From NCBI RefSeq assembly GCF_018449795.1, contig NZ_JAAVVE010000015.1:1-64000 (forward strand): a stretch of 64,000 nucleotides of DNA, read 5' to 3'. The DNA comes from Sphingomonas sp. dw_22. GTDB lineage: Bacteria; Pseudomonadota; Alphaproteobacteria; Sphingomonadales; Sphingomonadaceae. Positions 28,230 through 37,285 of this stretch are shown one piece after another; position 1 is the stretch's first letter, and each line of letters opens with the position of its first letter. The notes below the pieces were generated by a model that was not told the origin of the DNA, made no database searches, and saw only the letters and a list, made by a program, of their open reading frames with translations. The position numbers were made by a program, and so were the translations under genes.

Positions 28230-28696
28230 ATCGGGTGCTGGACGACATTGAGCGCCGGGCGTTCCTTGTAGAGCCAGCCCGAGAAGACGCGGCGATAGTT
28301 CTTGTCCGGCTGCTGCACGTCGAGCTGGACGAAGGCGCCGGTGAGCTGATCGGTTTCCCAGGGCGCGGTGCGCTCGCAGGCGCGCAGCCGCACGATCACA
28401 TCGTCGATGCGCGCCGCCTGGCCGGGCTTCAGCTTGAACTCGCGCGCCTCGCCGTTGCGCTTGTTGAGGATGCCGAGCACGGCGACGCGCTCCTGCATCG
28501 GAGTCGCCGCGGCGTCGATCGCGCTGCCGTCAGGTCCGATGGCCACCGCTTCCGCACCCGTGCGATTGCCGGACGGGTCGCTGGTGACGACGATGTCGCC
28601 GCTCGCATTCCCGCCCGCCTGGGGCTGGTTGCCGCCGGAACATGCGCCCAGGCCGAGCAGCAGCGCTGCCGCTGCGTGTCCGGCACGAAAGGTCAT
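28046..28696 (-). CDS. DUF2155 lipoprotein with a C-terminal run-on over aat
   Basis: It is 216 residues. The N-terminal signal ends in LLGLGAC, a lipobox-like site (Cys ~19). The DUF2155 core runs from VAVLGILNKRNGEAREFKL near residue 70 to YRRVFSGWLYKERPALNVVQHPIYDVWPKSCEM, rich in aromatic residues and with paired cysteines (LRACE, PKSCE). After the core there is a ~48-residue Ser/Pro/Glu-rich tail coded antisense to the end of aat. ATG 28696 overlaps the upstream NDUFA12-like TGA (ATGA), so the two are coupled. Role unknown; an envelope location is inferred. Confidence 0.88.
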   Translation of the reverse strand: MTFRAGHAAAALLLGLGACSGGNQPQAGGNASGDIVVTSDPSGNRTGAEAVAIGPDGSAIDAAATPMQERVAVLGILNKRNGEAREFKLKPGQAARIDDVIVRLRACERTAPWETDQLTGAFVQLDVQQPDKNYRRVFSGWLYKERPALNVVQHPIYDVWPKSCEMTFRDSGPDTVPATSPSEGNRSIEKKSPSTEGAPSESPAEVSPSAAPSNAI

Positions 28697-29085
28697 GCGT
28701 CGGGCGCCCAGGCCTCGTAATCGCCGGTGGCGCGGGCGCGGTGCCCGCCGACTTCGAGCGCGCCGGGCGGACGATAGGCGAGTTCGCTGCCGGTGTGGTT
28801 CGGCTCCCAGGGCTTTTCCCAGGCACGCGGTGCGGGCAGCGCCTGATCGGGCGCTTCCTCGATCTGGTGGTGCAGCCAGCTGAACCATTCGGGGGCGACT
28901 CGGCTCGCGTCGTTCGAGCCCTTGTAGATCACCCAGCGGCGCGCGATCCCGTTCGGATCGGTGCCGCCCTCATAATAGAGGTTGCCGAGCGAATCCTCGC
29001 CCACCCTGCTCTTGCCGCGAAGGCCCATCCAGGTTCCGAAGGTGGCGCCTTCCCACCAGGTGAAGATCGACTTGAGGATTCCCAT
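28693..29085 (-). CDS. NDUFA12-family (B17.2-like) respiratory complex I accessory protein
   Basis: It is 130 residues. Clear family patterns: TWWEGATFGTWMGLRGKSRVGEDSLGNLYYEGG near the start, RRWVIYKGSNDASRVAPEWFSWLHHQ, and the proline-rich PRAWEKPWEPNHTGSELAYRP. This accessory subunit or assembly factor is shared by alphaproteobacteria and mitochondria, which supports the taxonomic assignment. Its TGA overlaps the DUF2155 start. Confidence 0.95.
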   Translation of the reverse strand: MGILKSIFTWWEGATFGTWMGLRGKSRVGEDSLGNLYYEGGTDPNGIARRWVIYKGSNDASRVAPEWFSWLHHQIEEAPDQALPAPRAWEKPWEPNHTGSELAYRPPGALEVGGHRARATGDYEAWAPDA

Positions 29086-29210
29086 GCGCGCCCCTTAGCG
29101 TGACCGGGCGGGCGGAGGCAATTCGATTCCTGCCTGGAGCGACAGGCGATCCGCCGTGTTCCTGCGCCTCCCCGCCGTTGAAGTCAGGACGACGGCCGCC
29201 AAAACTCAAC

Positions 29211-29319
29211 CGTCACCCCGGCCGAAGTGCCGGGGTCCACCGGGAGGCCGGGTGAGCCGCTTTGAGCCGTGAGGGGCTCGCTCACGGATGGGTGGACCCC
29301 GGCACAAGGCCGGGGTGAC
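29211..29319. repeat. 110 bp palindromic repeat, copy 2
   Basis: The left arm is identical to copy 1 (CGTCACCCCGGCCGAAGTGC and on to GTCCAC). The right arm reads GTGGACCCCGGCACAAGGCC, so AAGTGCC/GGCACTT became AAGGC on one side only. It sits in the 29086-29374 gap, which holds no gene. Confidence 0.9.
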
Positions 29320-29374
29320 AAAGGAGAGAGTATCGGCGTCATCAGTCTGAAAGCCGATCCGCGCCCGACTCAGG

Positions 29375-29878
29375 CTATTCCCCGCCCTGCCCCGCCCAGC
29401 TTACCTTGTCGCCGGGCGCGATGCCCAGTTCGGCGGCCCTTCCGCCGTTGATCTCCAGCACGGCGCCCACCGGCTCGCCCGATTTCACCGGCGTCTCCGA
29501 ATAGGGCACGGCATTGTCCGCGATCCGGGCGATCGTGCCGTCGGGGCGGATGAAGATGATGTCGAGCGGGCTCGGCGTGTTCTTCATCCAGAAGCTCGCC
29601 TCGCGCGGGGGGCCGCCGTCTCCGGGATAGGGCGTGAAGATCATGCCGCCGTCCGCCGGGATATGGGTGCGGTACATCAGCCCGCGCTCCTGCTGCTCCG
29701 GCGTGCGCGCGACTTCGACGCTGAACTGCCTGGGGCCCGCGCCGGTCTGGATCGTGAGGGGAATCCTGGCCGCGGCCTGCATGCCGGCGGCATTGGCGCC
29801 GGGATCGCTCTTGCACGCACCGGACACGAGCAGCGCCGCGGCGACAAGCGCCGCGCCGAACCTACGCTTTACCATCAT
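29375..29878 (-). CDS. DUF192-family exported protein
   Basis: It is 167 residues. A signal peptide with a lipobox-like LVSGAC lies near residue 21. The DUF192 core starts at FSVEVARTPEQQERGLMYRTHIP, then GGMIFTPYPGDGGPPREASFWMKNTPSPLDIIFI, and ends at AVLEINGGRAAELGIAPGDKV. These are the standard family blocks; the biochemical role is unknown. Two ATGs in tandem (29878, 29875) are possible starts. It follows the double cold-shock gene after only 4 bases, so the two are probably one operon. Confidence 0.9.
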   Translation of the reverse strand: MMVKRRFGAALVAAALLVSGACKSDPGANAAGMQAAARIPLTIQTGAGPRQFSVEVARTPEQQERGLMYRTHIPADGGMIFTPYPGDGGPPREASFWMKNTPSPLDIIFIRPDGTIARIADNAVPYSETPVKSGEPVGAVLEINGGRAAELGIAPGDKVSWAGQGGE

Positions 29879-29882
29879 CGAC

Positions 29883-30467
29883 TCAATCGGTCCTTTCGAC
29901 CGCCACGGCAAGCGGCCCACGTTCGCCCGCGACGATGCGTGCGCGGAGCGGCTGGCCGGGTTCGACCTCCTCGATCTCGGCGCGCCGCAGCGTCTCCATA
30001 TGGACGAATATATCGGCGGTGTCGCTGTCGCGCACCAGGAATCCATAACCTTTCAGCCGATTGAACCATTTGACCGAGACGGGCTCATAGGGGCCGGCCT
30101 CCTCGATCATCCGGAGCCGCTCCGCACGCTCGGCAGGCCGCTTGGGCGGCTCGATCGCCTGGCTGAGATCGATCGAGCGGATCTCGCGCGCCTGGAGCCC
30201 GCGCTGGCGCTGCACCGCCACGCATTCGACCCGCGCACCCTCCGGAAGGCTGCGCCGGCCATGCTCCTGCAGCACGGTGAAGTGGATCAATATGTCCCCG
30301 GCCCCGGCATCGTCCGCGACGAGGAAACCGAAGCCCCGAGTAACGTCGAACCATTTGACGACGCCGGAATAAATCTGCGCCTCGTCGGCGCCTTCGGCCT
30401 CGAAGGGCGCGGCATCCTCCGCGGCCATCGCGTAATGATTCGTCGCAAGCTGTTGCTCAGCACGCAT
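29883..30467 (-). CDS. Protein with two cold-shock domains
   Basis: It is 194 residues from ATG 30467; GGGGGA lies 7 bases upstream. It has two nucleic-acid-binding cold-shock domains. The first (about residues 37-100) has [21 protein letters not shown] and DILIHFTVL; the second (about 130-190) has [20 protein letters not shown] and DIFVHMETL. These match the RNP1-like (KGYGFL) and RNP2-like (IFVH) motifs. The first domain has RGFGF and IHF in place of the commonest residues. Such double proteins are common in alphaproteobacteria and bind single-stranded nucleic acid. Confidence 0.92.
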   Translation of the reverse strand: MRAEQQLATNHYAMAAEDAAPFEAEGADEAQIYSGVVKWFDVTRGFGFLVADDAGAGDILIHFTVLQEHGRRSLPEGARVECVAVQRQRGLQAREIRSIDLSQAIEPPKRPAERAERLRMIEEAGPYEPVSVKWFNRLKGYGFLVRDSDTADIFVHMETLRRAEIEEVEPGQPLRARIVAGERGPLAVAVERTD

Positions 30468-30545
30468 TTTGTTATCCCCCAAGCCGTCAACATTAACACA
30501 GCATTGCCGAAAAGGGGAATTGGTTTGTGAAGGTTCGGGCCGGCC

Positions 30546-31088
30546 CTAGTCCCGGTCCGGGGCAAGCAATGCCTCGACGCTTTCGCCCGGCGCCATCCGG
30601 ACGATCTTCCGGGCGAGATCAAGGGCATGGCCGGCGCGGAGCATCGCCGCGAGCTGCTTTTCCCGGAGCGGGCGGTCGGCGATTTCGTGCGAGAATGGAC
30701 CGATCCGCCGCCTCCGGGCGAAGGCGACCGCGCTCGCCTCCGCATCGGCCTCGATGGCCGGGGCGATCGCCTCCGCATCCTCGCTTTCGATCCCCGCATG
30801 GCGCAGCGCCTGGCCGATGCGGCGCGCGCCCAGCCCGCGCCTGCCCATCGCCCCGGCGCGCGCCTCGGCAAAGGCGCGGTCGTCGACATAACCCAGCTCC
30901 GCCATCCGCCCGGCCAGCGCCTCCGTGTCCGGCGGATCGTCGCCGGCCCAGCCACGCTCGCGGATCTTGCGCTTCAGATAATCGGACAATCGGGTGCGCG
31001 TGGTGGCGAACCGCTCGACATAACGCAGCGCGAGACGCTCGACATCGGAGGGCTGCAACGGGGGCCTGGGGCGCTGGGGTCGGGACAT
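30546..31088 (-). CDS. recX: RecX-family regulator
   Basis: It is 180 residues from ATG 31088. It is helical and very basic, with the RecX start ALRYVERFATTRTRLSDYLKRKIRERGW near residue 20, and helix repeats GYVDDRAFAEARAGAMGRRGLGARRIGQALRHAGI. RecX proteins bind RecA filaments and limit recombination. recA is not nearby, which is common in alphaproteobacteria. The frame continues upstream to 31175 without family similarity. Confidence 0.88.
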   Translation of the reverse strand: MSRPQRPRPPLQPSDVERLALRYVERFATTRTRLSDYLKRKIRERGWAGDDPPDTEALAGRMAELGYVDDRAFAEARAGAMGRRGLGARRIGQALRHAGIESEDAEAIAPAIEADAEASAVAFARRRRIGPFSHEIADRPLREKQLAAMLRAGHALDLARKIVRMAPGESVEALLAPDRD

Positions 31089-31210
31089 GCGCCATGATTG
31101 TGCCACAGTGGCAACCGATTTTGAACGACAGTGCGTAGCAGAGCCGGTCGCTAAATCGATGCGTTGTGGGGGCACAACGGCCTGTTATCTCACAGGGGCA
31201 CGAGAAAAGA

Positions 31211-32980
31211 ATGGTTTTGGAAGACACGGGATCGCTCGAGAGAAACGCGGAGACGGGAATGCCCGCTCCGACGCCCACCGACGACAGGCTGCCACGCCGG
31301 CTCGCTGATTTCGCGACGCTTGGCGAGGCGCTGGATTATGCCGCCCGGGGCGTTCGCGGGCTCAATTTCCATGATGCGCGCGGCAATCTGGTCCGCCCCT
31401 ATCCCTTTTCCGAGCTGCGCGAGGACGCGCTGGTCCAGGCGCGCCGGCTGATCGCCGCGGGCGTGAAGCCGCAGGAGCGCGTCGCGCTGGTCGCCGAGAC
31501 GGGCATCGAATTCGCCTCGCTGTTCTTCGGCGTGGTCTATGCCGGCGCCTGGCCGGTGCCGCTGCCGCTGCCCACCTCCTTCGGCGGCGCGCAAAGCTAT
31601 ATCGACCAGCTCCGCGTCCAGCTCGACAGCTGCGATCCCGTCATGCTGATCTACCCGCCCGAAATCGGCGCGATGTGCGCCGAGGCCGCACGCATATCCG
31701 GCGTGGCGGGCGTGGACTGGGCCGAGTTCGGCCAGCGCGCAGCGCCCGAGGCGGAGCTGCCCGAGGCGAAGACCGGCGACATCGCCTATCTGCAATATTC
31801 GAGCGGCTCGACGCGCTTCCCGCACGGCGTCGCGATTACCCACAATGCGCTGCTCAACAATCTGGCGGCGCACAGCCATGGCATGAACGTCACCGACGGT
31901 GATCGCTGCGTCTCGTGGCTGCCCTGGTATCACGACATGGGGCTGGTGGGCTGCTTCCTGTCGATCGTCGCCAACCAGGTCTCGACCGATTATCTGAAGA
32001 CCGAGGATTTCGCGCGGCGTCCGCTGGCGTGGCTCGACCTCATCAGCCGCAATCCCGGCAACACCCTCTCCTATTCGCCGACCTTCGGCTACGATATCTG
32101 CGCGCGCCGCATGTCGAGCCAGACCAAGGCGAGCGACCGCTTCGACCTGTCGCGCTGGCGCGTGGCGGGCAACGGCGCCGACATGATCCGCCCGGACGTG
32201 ATGCAGTCGTTCGTCGACGCCTTCGCCGATGCCGGCTTCAAGGCTTCGGCCTTCCTGCCCAGCTATGGCCTGGCCGAGGCGACGCTGGCGGTGTCGATCA
32301 TGCCGCCGGGCGAAGGCATCATCGTCGAGCTGGTCGAGGAGACCCAGCTTTCGGGCGGCGTTTCCCGCGCCGATCGCCCCCAGCGCTTCCGCGCCATCGT
32401 CAATTGCGGCGTCCCCGCACGCGACATGAAGATCGAGATCCGCGAGGAAGACGGCACCCCGCTCCCCGACAAGGCGATCGGCAAGGTGTGGTGCAAGGGG
32501 CCGTCGGTGATGGTCGGCTATTTCCGCGACCAAGAAGCGACCGACGCCTGCCTGGTCGACGGGTGGCTCGATACCGGCGACATGGGCTATATGTCGGACG
32601 GCTATATCTACATCGTCGGCCGCGCCAAGGACATGATCATCATCAACGGCCGCAACCACTGGCCGCAGGATATCGAATGGGCGGTCGAGCAGCTTCCCGG
32701 CTTCAAGCAGGGCGACATCGCCGCCTTCGCGATCACCACGCCGGGCGGCGAGGAGACGCCGGCGGTGCTCGTCCAGTGCCGCACTTCCGATGAGAAGGAG
32801 CGCCTGCGCCTGCGCGACGAGATCCGCGAGCGCGTCCGTTCGGTCACCGGCATGAACTGCGTGGTCGAGCTCGTGCCGCCGCGCACGCTGCCGCGCACCA
32901 GCTCGGGCAAGCTCAGCCGCGCCAAGGCGCGCAACCTCTACCTGAACGGCGAGATCAAGCCCTACGCCCTGGCGGCGTAG
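31211..32980 (+). CDS. Fatty acyl-AMP ligase (FAAL) family enzyme
   Basis: It is 589 residues from ATG 31211; an alternative ATG at 31259 has a better GGAG site. Adenylate-forming enzyme motifs: ATP loop YSSGSTRFPHGVAITHNALL near residue 195, WLPWYHDMGLVGCFL, PSYGLAEATLAVS near residue 352, DTGDMGYMSDGYIYIVGRAKDMIIINGRNHWPQDIEWAVE, and the end RTSSGKLSRAKARNLY. YGLAEATL and the long mid-region fit FAALs, which activate fatty acids as acyl-AMP for transfer to a carrier protein, rather than CoA ligases. No carrier protein, PKS or NRPS gene is adjacent. Confidence 0.88.
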   Translation: MVLEDTGSLERNAETGMPAPTPTDDRLPRRLADFATLGEALDYAARGVRGLNFHDARGNLVRPYPFSELREDALVQARRLIAAGVKPQERVALVAETGIEFASLFFGVVYAGAWPVPLPLPTSFGGAQSYIDQLRVQLDSCDPVMLIYPPEIGAMCAEAARISGVAGVDWAEFGQRAAPEAELPEAKTGDIAYLQYSSGSTRFPHGVAITHNALLNNLAAHSHGMNVTDGDRCVSWLPWYHDMGLVGCFLSIVANQVSTDYLKTEDFARRPLAWLDLISRNPGNTLSYSPTFGYDICARRMSSQTKASDRFDLSRWRVAGNGADMIRPDVMQSFVDAFADAGFKASAFLPSYGLAEATLAVSIMPPGEGIIVELVEETQLSGGVSRADRPQRFRAIVNCGVPARDMKIEIREEDGTPLPDKAIGKVWCKGPSVMVGYFRDQEATDACLVDGWLDTGDMGYMSDGYIYIVGRAKDMIIINGRNHWPQDIEWAVEQLPGFKQGDIAAFAITTPGGEETPAVLVQCRTSDEKERLRLRDEIRERVRSVTGMNCVVELVPPRTLPRTSSGKLSRAKARNLYLNGEIKPYALAA

Positions 32981-33027
32981 GCCGGGTCTGCGTTCGCCCC
33001 GAGAGAATAATAGCCGCTAAACCCCGC

Positions 33028-33137
33028 CGTCACCCCGGCCGAAGTGCCGGGGTCCACTCCTCCGCGAGCGAGCCCCTCGCGCCTCCAGCGGCTCTCCCAG
33101 CATCCCGGTGGACCCCGGCACTTCGGCCGGGGTGACG
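33028..33137. repeat. 110 bp palindromic repeat, copy 3
   Basis: Perfect 30-base inverted ends, identical to copy 1, around a different ~50-base centre. It occupies most of the gene-free gap between the FAAL gene and the GGDEF/EAL gene. Confidence 0.92.
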
Positions 33138-33265
33138 AAAGCCAGGCTCGCCCCGGGGTAGAAGCTCGCTGTGCCGGGCAACGGACGCGACGAACCGCCA
33201 AAAAACGCTTCATTCCGGCGGCGAATCTAACCTCTCGCTAACCACCGCTCGGCTATCCGAAGTGG

Positions 33266-35623
33266 GTGACCAGCCAGACGACTTCGCAATTTGCCAAGCC
33301 GCGCATCGACGTGCGAGCCCTGCTCGGGCTGCACGATCCTGCGGATACGACCGATTGGGGGCCGATCCGCGCCGCCCAGCTTCATGCCGGCAGCCAGCTC
33401 GCGCTGTTCATGCTCGCCGCCAATGTCGTCGGCGCGGCGCTCCTCACGCTGATCCTCGCGCCGCTCATCCCCCTCTGGCAGCTGGCGAGCTGGGGCGCGC
33501 TGGTCGCCGCGGTCGCCACCTTCGTCGTCTTCCGCCGCCTGTCGAAGCGCCACCGCAACGCGGTCACCGCGACGCTCCACGATGTCCGCGCCACCGTGAT
33601 CGACGGCATCGCGCTGGGCGCGGTCTGGTCGATCGCCCCGCTCGCCTTCGGCCACGCCGCCGATGCCGATGCCGCGCTCGGTCTGTGGATCGTGCTTTCG
33701 CTGCTGATGACCGCCTCGGCCGTCGCCATGGCGGCGCTGCCGCTCGCCACGATCACCTTCGTCTCGATCATCGGCGCGGCGATCACCGCGACGCTGCTGC
33801 TCATCGCCTCGCCGGTGCTCGCCGCCGCCGCCGCCCTGTTCACCGTGCTGCTCGCCATGACCACGTTCGGCCGCGGCAAGGCGCTGGTGGTGATCCGCGC
33901 CGGCGAGATCGCGCTCGCCGAGCGTGACGAGACGGTGAGCCTGCTGCTGCGCGAGTTCGAGGATTCGGGCTCGGACTGGCTGTGGGAGATCGATGCGCAG
34001 CGCCGCGTCGCCCGCGCCAATCCCCGCTTCGCCCTGTCGCTCGGGGTCGATCCCAAGACGATCAACGGCATGCCCTTCCTCCAGGTGCTCGCCGGGCCGA
34101 CCTGGGAGGACGGCAATTTCGCCGCCGGCTTGCGCGAGCTCGCCGAGAAGCTGAAGGGCCGCGAGCCCTTCCGCGACCTGCTGCTCCCGGTCTTCGTCGA
34201 GAATGAGGAGCGCTGGTGGGAAATGTCCGCCAGCCCGCGCTTCGACGAGCGCGGTGTGTTCATCGGCTTCCGCGGCGTCGGCTCGGACGTCACCGAACAG
34301 CGCCGCTCGACCGACAAGATCAACAAGATGGCGCGGTTCGACACGCTCACCGGCCTGCCCAACCGGCTGCTCATCAACGAGGCGCTGGGCAAGGCGATGG
34401 CGGATGCCGACAAATGGTCGTCGCGCTGCGCCTTCATGATGATCGATCTCGATCGCTTCAAGGCGGTCAACGATACGCTCGGCCATCCGATCGGCGACCG
34501 GCTGCTCGGCCGCGTGTCCGAACGGCTCAAGCATCTGATGACCGATAACGAGATGATCGGCCGCCTAGGCGGCGACGAGTTCGCCGTCGTCGTCCGCGAC
34601 GCCGGCGACACCGCGCGCGTCGAGCAACTGGCGCAGACGATCATCGAGAAGCTCTCCGCCCCCTATGAGGTGGACCAGCACACGCTTTACATCGGCGCCT
34701 CGGTCGGCCTCGCCATGGGGCCGCGCGACGGGCGCACCGCGGAGATGCTGATCCGCTCCGCCGATCTCGCCCTCTATCGCTCGAAGGATGCCGGCGGCGG
34801 ATCGTTCCACGCCTATGAGCCCCAGCTCCACCTCGCCGCCGAGGAACGTCGCGTGCTGGAGATCGCGCTGCGCAGCGCGGTCGAGAATGGCGAGATGCAC
34901 CTTAACTACCAGCCGGTGGTGGATGCCCGCACCGGCAGCCTGACCGGCTTCGAGGCGCTGCTGCGCTGGACCCATCCGACACTGGGCAACATCTCCCCCG
35001 CCAAGTTCGTGCCGCTGGCCGAGGAGGCGCGGCTGATCGCCCCGATCGGCGAATGGGTGCTGCGCACCGCCTGCGCCGAGGCCGCGACCTGGGACATGCC
35101 GGTGCGCATCGCCGTGAACGTCAGCCCCGATCAACTCCACAATCCGGCCTTTGTCGGCGTCGTCGCCAATGCGCTGGCCCAGTCGGGCCTGTCGGCCGAC
35201 CGGTTGGAGCTCGAAGTCACCGAAAGCGTGTTCATGCGTGAGGGCACGGCGGCGATCCAGGTGCTTGAAAAGATCCTCGATCTGGGCATCCGGCTGAGCC
35301 TCGACGATTTCGGCACCGGCTATTCGTCGCTCGGCTATCTCGCGCGCACGCGCTTCTCGTCGATCAAGATCGATCGCAGCTTCGTCCAGGGCGCGTCCAA
35401 GGGCCGCAAGGAGCCGATCGCGATCATCCGCGCCGTCGTCGCGCTCGCCGGCAGCCTCGGCATGGCCACCACCGCCGAGGGGGTGGAGACCGAGGAGGAG
35501 CATCTGATGGTCCAGGAGCTCGGCTGCACCAAGGTCCAGGGCTATTATTTCGGGCGGCCGCTGCCGGTCCAGGAGGCTCGGGGGCTCGCCACGCATCGCG
35601 GGGGCGGCAGCGTCGCCGCCTGA
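33266..35623 (+). CDS. Membrane PAS-GGDEF-EAL cyclic-di-GMP protein
   Basis: It is 785 residues from GTG 33266. There are five or six membrane segments (about residues 40-210), then a PAS domain (about 225-350, SGSDWLWEIDAQRRVARAN to GSDVTEQRR). The GGDEF domain (about 355-515) has RLGGDEFAVV intact. The EAL domain (about 530-780) has FEALLRW, NVSPDQL, LSLDDFGTGYSSLGYL, KIDRSFV and AEGVETEEE. Both catalytic sites look complete, so it could both make and break cyclic-di-GMP. The RxxD feedback site five residues before GGDEF is absent (TDNE there). Confidence 0.95.
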   Translation: MTSQTTSQFAKPRIDVRALLGLHDPADTTDWGPIRAAQLHAGSQLALFMLAANVVGAALLTLILAPLIPLWQLASWGALVAAVATFVVFRRLSKRHRNAVTATLHDVRATVIDGIALGAVWSIAPLAFGHAADADAALGLWIVLSLLMTASAVAMAALPLATITFVSIIGAAITATLLLIASPVLAAAAALFTVLLAMTTFGRGKALVVIRAGEIALAERDETVSLLLREFEDSGSDWLWEIDAQRRVARANPRFALSLGVDPKTINGMPFLQVLAGPTWEDGNFAAGLRELAEKLKGREPFRDLLLPVFVENEERWWEMSASPRFDERGVFIGFRGVGSDVTEQRRSTDKINKMARFDTLTGLPNRLLINEALGKAMADADKWSSRCAFMMIDLDRFKAVNDTLGHPIGDRLLGRVSERLKHLMTDNEMIGRLGGDEFAVVVRDAGDTARVEQLAQTIIEKLSAPYEVDQHTLYIGASVGLAMGPRDGRTAEMLIRSADLALYRSKDAGGGSFHAYEPQLHLAAEERRVLEIALRSAVENGEMHLNYQPVVDARTGSLTGFEALLRWTHPTLGNISPAKFVPLAEEARLIAPIGEWVLRTACAEAATWDMPVRIAVNVSPDQLHNPAFVGVVANALAQSGLSADRLELEVTESVFMREGTAAIQVLEKILDLGIRLSLDDFGTGYSSLGYLARTRFSSIKIDRSFVQGASKGRKEPIAIIRAVVALAGSLGMATTAEGVETEEEHLMVQELGCTKVQGYYFGRPLPVQEARGLATHRGGGSVAA

Positions 35624-35894
35624 CCTTCGCATCTGCGATGCACGGCTGCGAAACGAGATCCCGCGTCCGGCCCGTCCACGGCCGGATACCCTGACATCGC
35701 CGGGATTTCAGCTGCTTCCCGCAAGCTCCTGAAACCAGGCAATTATGCTGCGACGCAGCAATTTCCGACCGCTTTCCAGCTCCCTGGGCCGCCCGAAAAC
35801 CGCGACGAACCGCCCTTCCCTTACGGAACATCGACCCTTTGCGAGGCGTCTGGCCAACTGCGCAGAGGGTTAATTTTTGTAAAGGGAGGCGTAT

Positions 35895-36443
35895 ATGCTC
35901 CGTCAGACCATTGCTCTCGCATCGGCTTTCACTGCGCCAGTATCGCTTATGCCGGGAGCCGCCCAGGCCCAGAGCCATTTCACCGCCGCCGACATGACGA
36001 TCACGCCCGGGCCGGGCGGCTCGGTCTCCACGGCCTTCGGCCAGACCGGCATCGTCGCCGGCATGTTCGAGCATGTCTATCAGTTCGTGCTGCCGACGAA
36101 CGGGCTGGCCAGCGGCTCGGTCTCCACCCGCGCCGCGATTTTCGAAGGAACCGGCGATCTCGACCTGATTTCGGTGGTCTTCAACGGCATCCCGCTCGGC
36201 GGGCGGACGGACCCCCGCAACGAAGCGGTGTTCGCCGATCTCGTGCCGGTTACGGCGGACGCAGTGAACCGGATCGTCATCAGCGGCCTCTCGCGCGGCA
36301 ACGGCGCCTATGCCGGCCAGGGTAGTTTCGCGCCGCTCGCGGTGCCCGAGCCGGCGGCATGGGCGATGCTGATCGGCGGTTTCGGCTTTGCCGGGCTCAG
36401 CCTGCGCCGCCATCGCGCGCAGCGGCGGGCGGCGCTGGCCTGA
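35895..36443 (+). CDS. PEP-CTERM sorted exported protein
   Basis: It is 182 residues. A signal peptide (MLRQTIALASAFTAPVSLMPGAAQAQ) is followed by a ~125-residue beta-rich, Gly/Thr/Ser-rich part. The C-terminal sorting signal is VPEPAAWAMLIGGFGFAGLS followed by an Arg cluster: the PEP motif, a membrane helix and basic residues typical of sphingomonad PEP-CTERM proteins cleaved by exosortase. GGGAGG lies 7 bases before the ATG. No exosortase gene is in the window. The upstream 271 bp gap shows nothing else clear. Confidence 0.92.
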   Translation: MLRQTIALASAFTAPVSLMPGAAQAQSHFTAADMTITPGPGGSVSTAFGQTGIVAGMFEHVYQFVLPTNGLASGSVSTRAAIFEGTGDLDLISVVFNGIPLGGRTDPRNEAVFADLVPVTADAVNRIVISGLSRGNGAYAGQGSFAPLAVPEPAAWAMLIGGFGFAGLSLRRHRAQRRAALA

Positions 36444-36509
36444 TCCCCGAACGGGACGGCGAGGCGACGGGCAGCCGCGCATAATCGCGGCCTTCGTCGC
36501 GCTACGCTC

Positions 36510-36537
36510 TTGCCCCCCGTTTCGGCGCACGCTACAG
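36510..36537 (+). promoter_or_regulatory. Possible tRNA-Trp promoter
   Basis: TTGCCC (36510-36515) and CTACAG (36532-36537) are spaced 16 bases apart and end 13 bases before the tRNA. The match to the alphaproteobacterial consensus is only fair. Confidence 0.35.
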
Positions 36538-36550
36538 CCGCCAACCGCAC

Positions 36551-36627
36551 AGGGGCGTAGCTCAGCTGGTTAGAGCGTCGGTCTCCAAAACCGAAGGCCC
36601 TCGGTTCGAATCCGAGCGCCCCTGCCA
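36551..36627 (+). tRNA. tRNA-Trp (CCA anticodon)
   Basis: The 7 bp acceptor stem is AGGGGCG with CGCCCCT. The D arm is TAGCTCAGCTGGTTAGAGC, the anticodon stem TCGGT/ACCGA around loop CTCCAAA (anticodon CCA), and the T arm GGTTCGAATCC. The 3' CCA is encoded (36625-36627). tRNA-Trp just ahead of secE-nusG is a classic alphaproteobacterial arrangement; here one gene intervenes. Confidence 0.97.
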
Positions 36628-36669
36628 TCTGCCGTGCGAGGCGCCTGCCCGCTATTTTCGGGGAAACGC

Positions 36670-37248
36670 ATGTTTCGGGCCTTGTACGACTGGGTTCTGC
36701 GCATGGCGCATCACCGCCACGCGCTCCGCGTGCTTGCCGCGGTCTCCTTCGCCGAGAGCAGCTTCTTCCCGATCCCGCCCGACGCGATGGTCGTCCCGAT
36801 GGTCATCGCCCGGCGCGACCAGGCGTATCTGATCGCCACCGTCTGCACCGTCGCCTCGGTCCTGGGCGCCCTTCTGGGCTATGCGATCGGCTATTTCCTG
36901 CTCGAGAGCGTCGGCCAGTGGCTCATCAGCCTCTACCACATGCAGGACAAGATCGCGCAGTTCCAGACGATGTACGGCGAATATGGCGCCGCGATCATCC
37001 TGCTGAAGGGCCTGACGCCGATCCCGTTCAAGCTCGTCACGATCGCCAGCGGCGTCGCGCATTTCAACTTCCCGCTGTTCGTGATCCTGTGCACCATCAC
37101 CCGCGGCGCGCGCTTCTTCATCATCGCCGCGCTGCTCAAGCGCTTCGGCGAGCCCGTCCAGGCCTTCATCGAGAAGCGGCTCAGCCTGTTCGCCTGGCTG
37201 TTCCTGGCGCTCATCGTCGGGGGTTTCGTCGCGGTCGCCTATCTCTGA
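36670..37248 (+). CDS. DedA/YqaA-family membrane protein
   Basis: It is 192 residues from ATG 36670, with GGGGAAA upstream. Family features: LAAVSFAESSFFPIPPDAMVVPMV near residue 22, GYAIGYFLLESVGQWL, and the re-entrant loop region IILLKGLTPIPFKLVTIASGVAHFNF. It has about four or five hydrophobic stretches. The DedA superfamily includes lipid flippases for undecaprenyl phosphate and phospholipids; the YqaA branch has no settled role. It sits between tRNA-Trp and secE. Confidence 0.9.
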   Translation: MFRALYDWVLRMAHHRHALRVLAAVSFAESSFFPIPPDAMVVPMVIARRDQAYLIATVCTVASVLGALLGYAIGYFLLESVGQWLISLYHMQDKIAQFQTMYGEYGAAIILLKGLTPIPFKLVTIASGVAHFNFPLFVILCTITRGARFFIIAALLKRFGEPVQAFIEKRLSLFAWLFLALIVGGFVAVAYL

Positions 37249-37285
37249 GCTTTGTTTGCGGGGAAAGCGGCACCGGCCTCGACGC

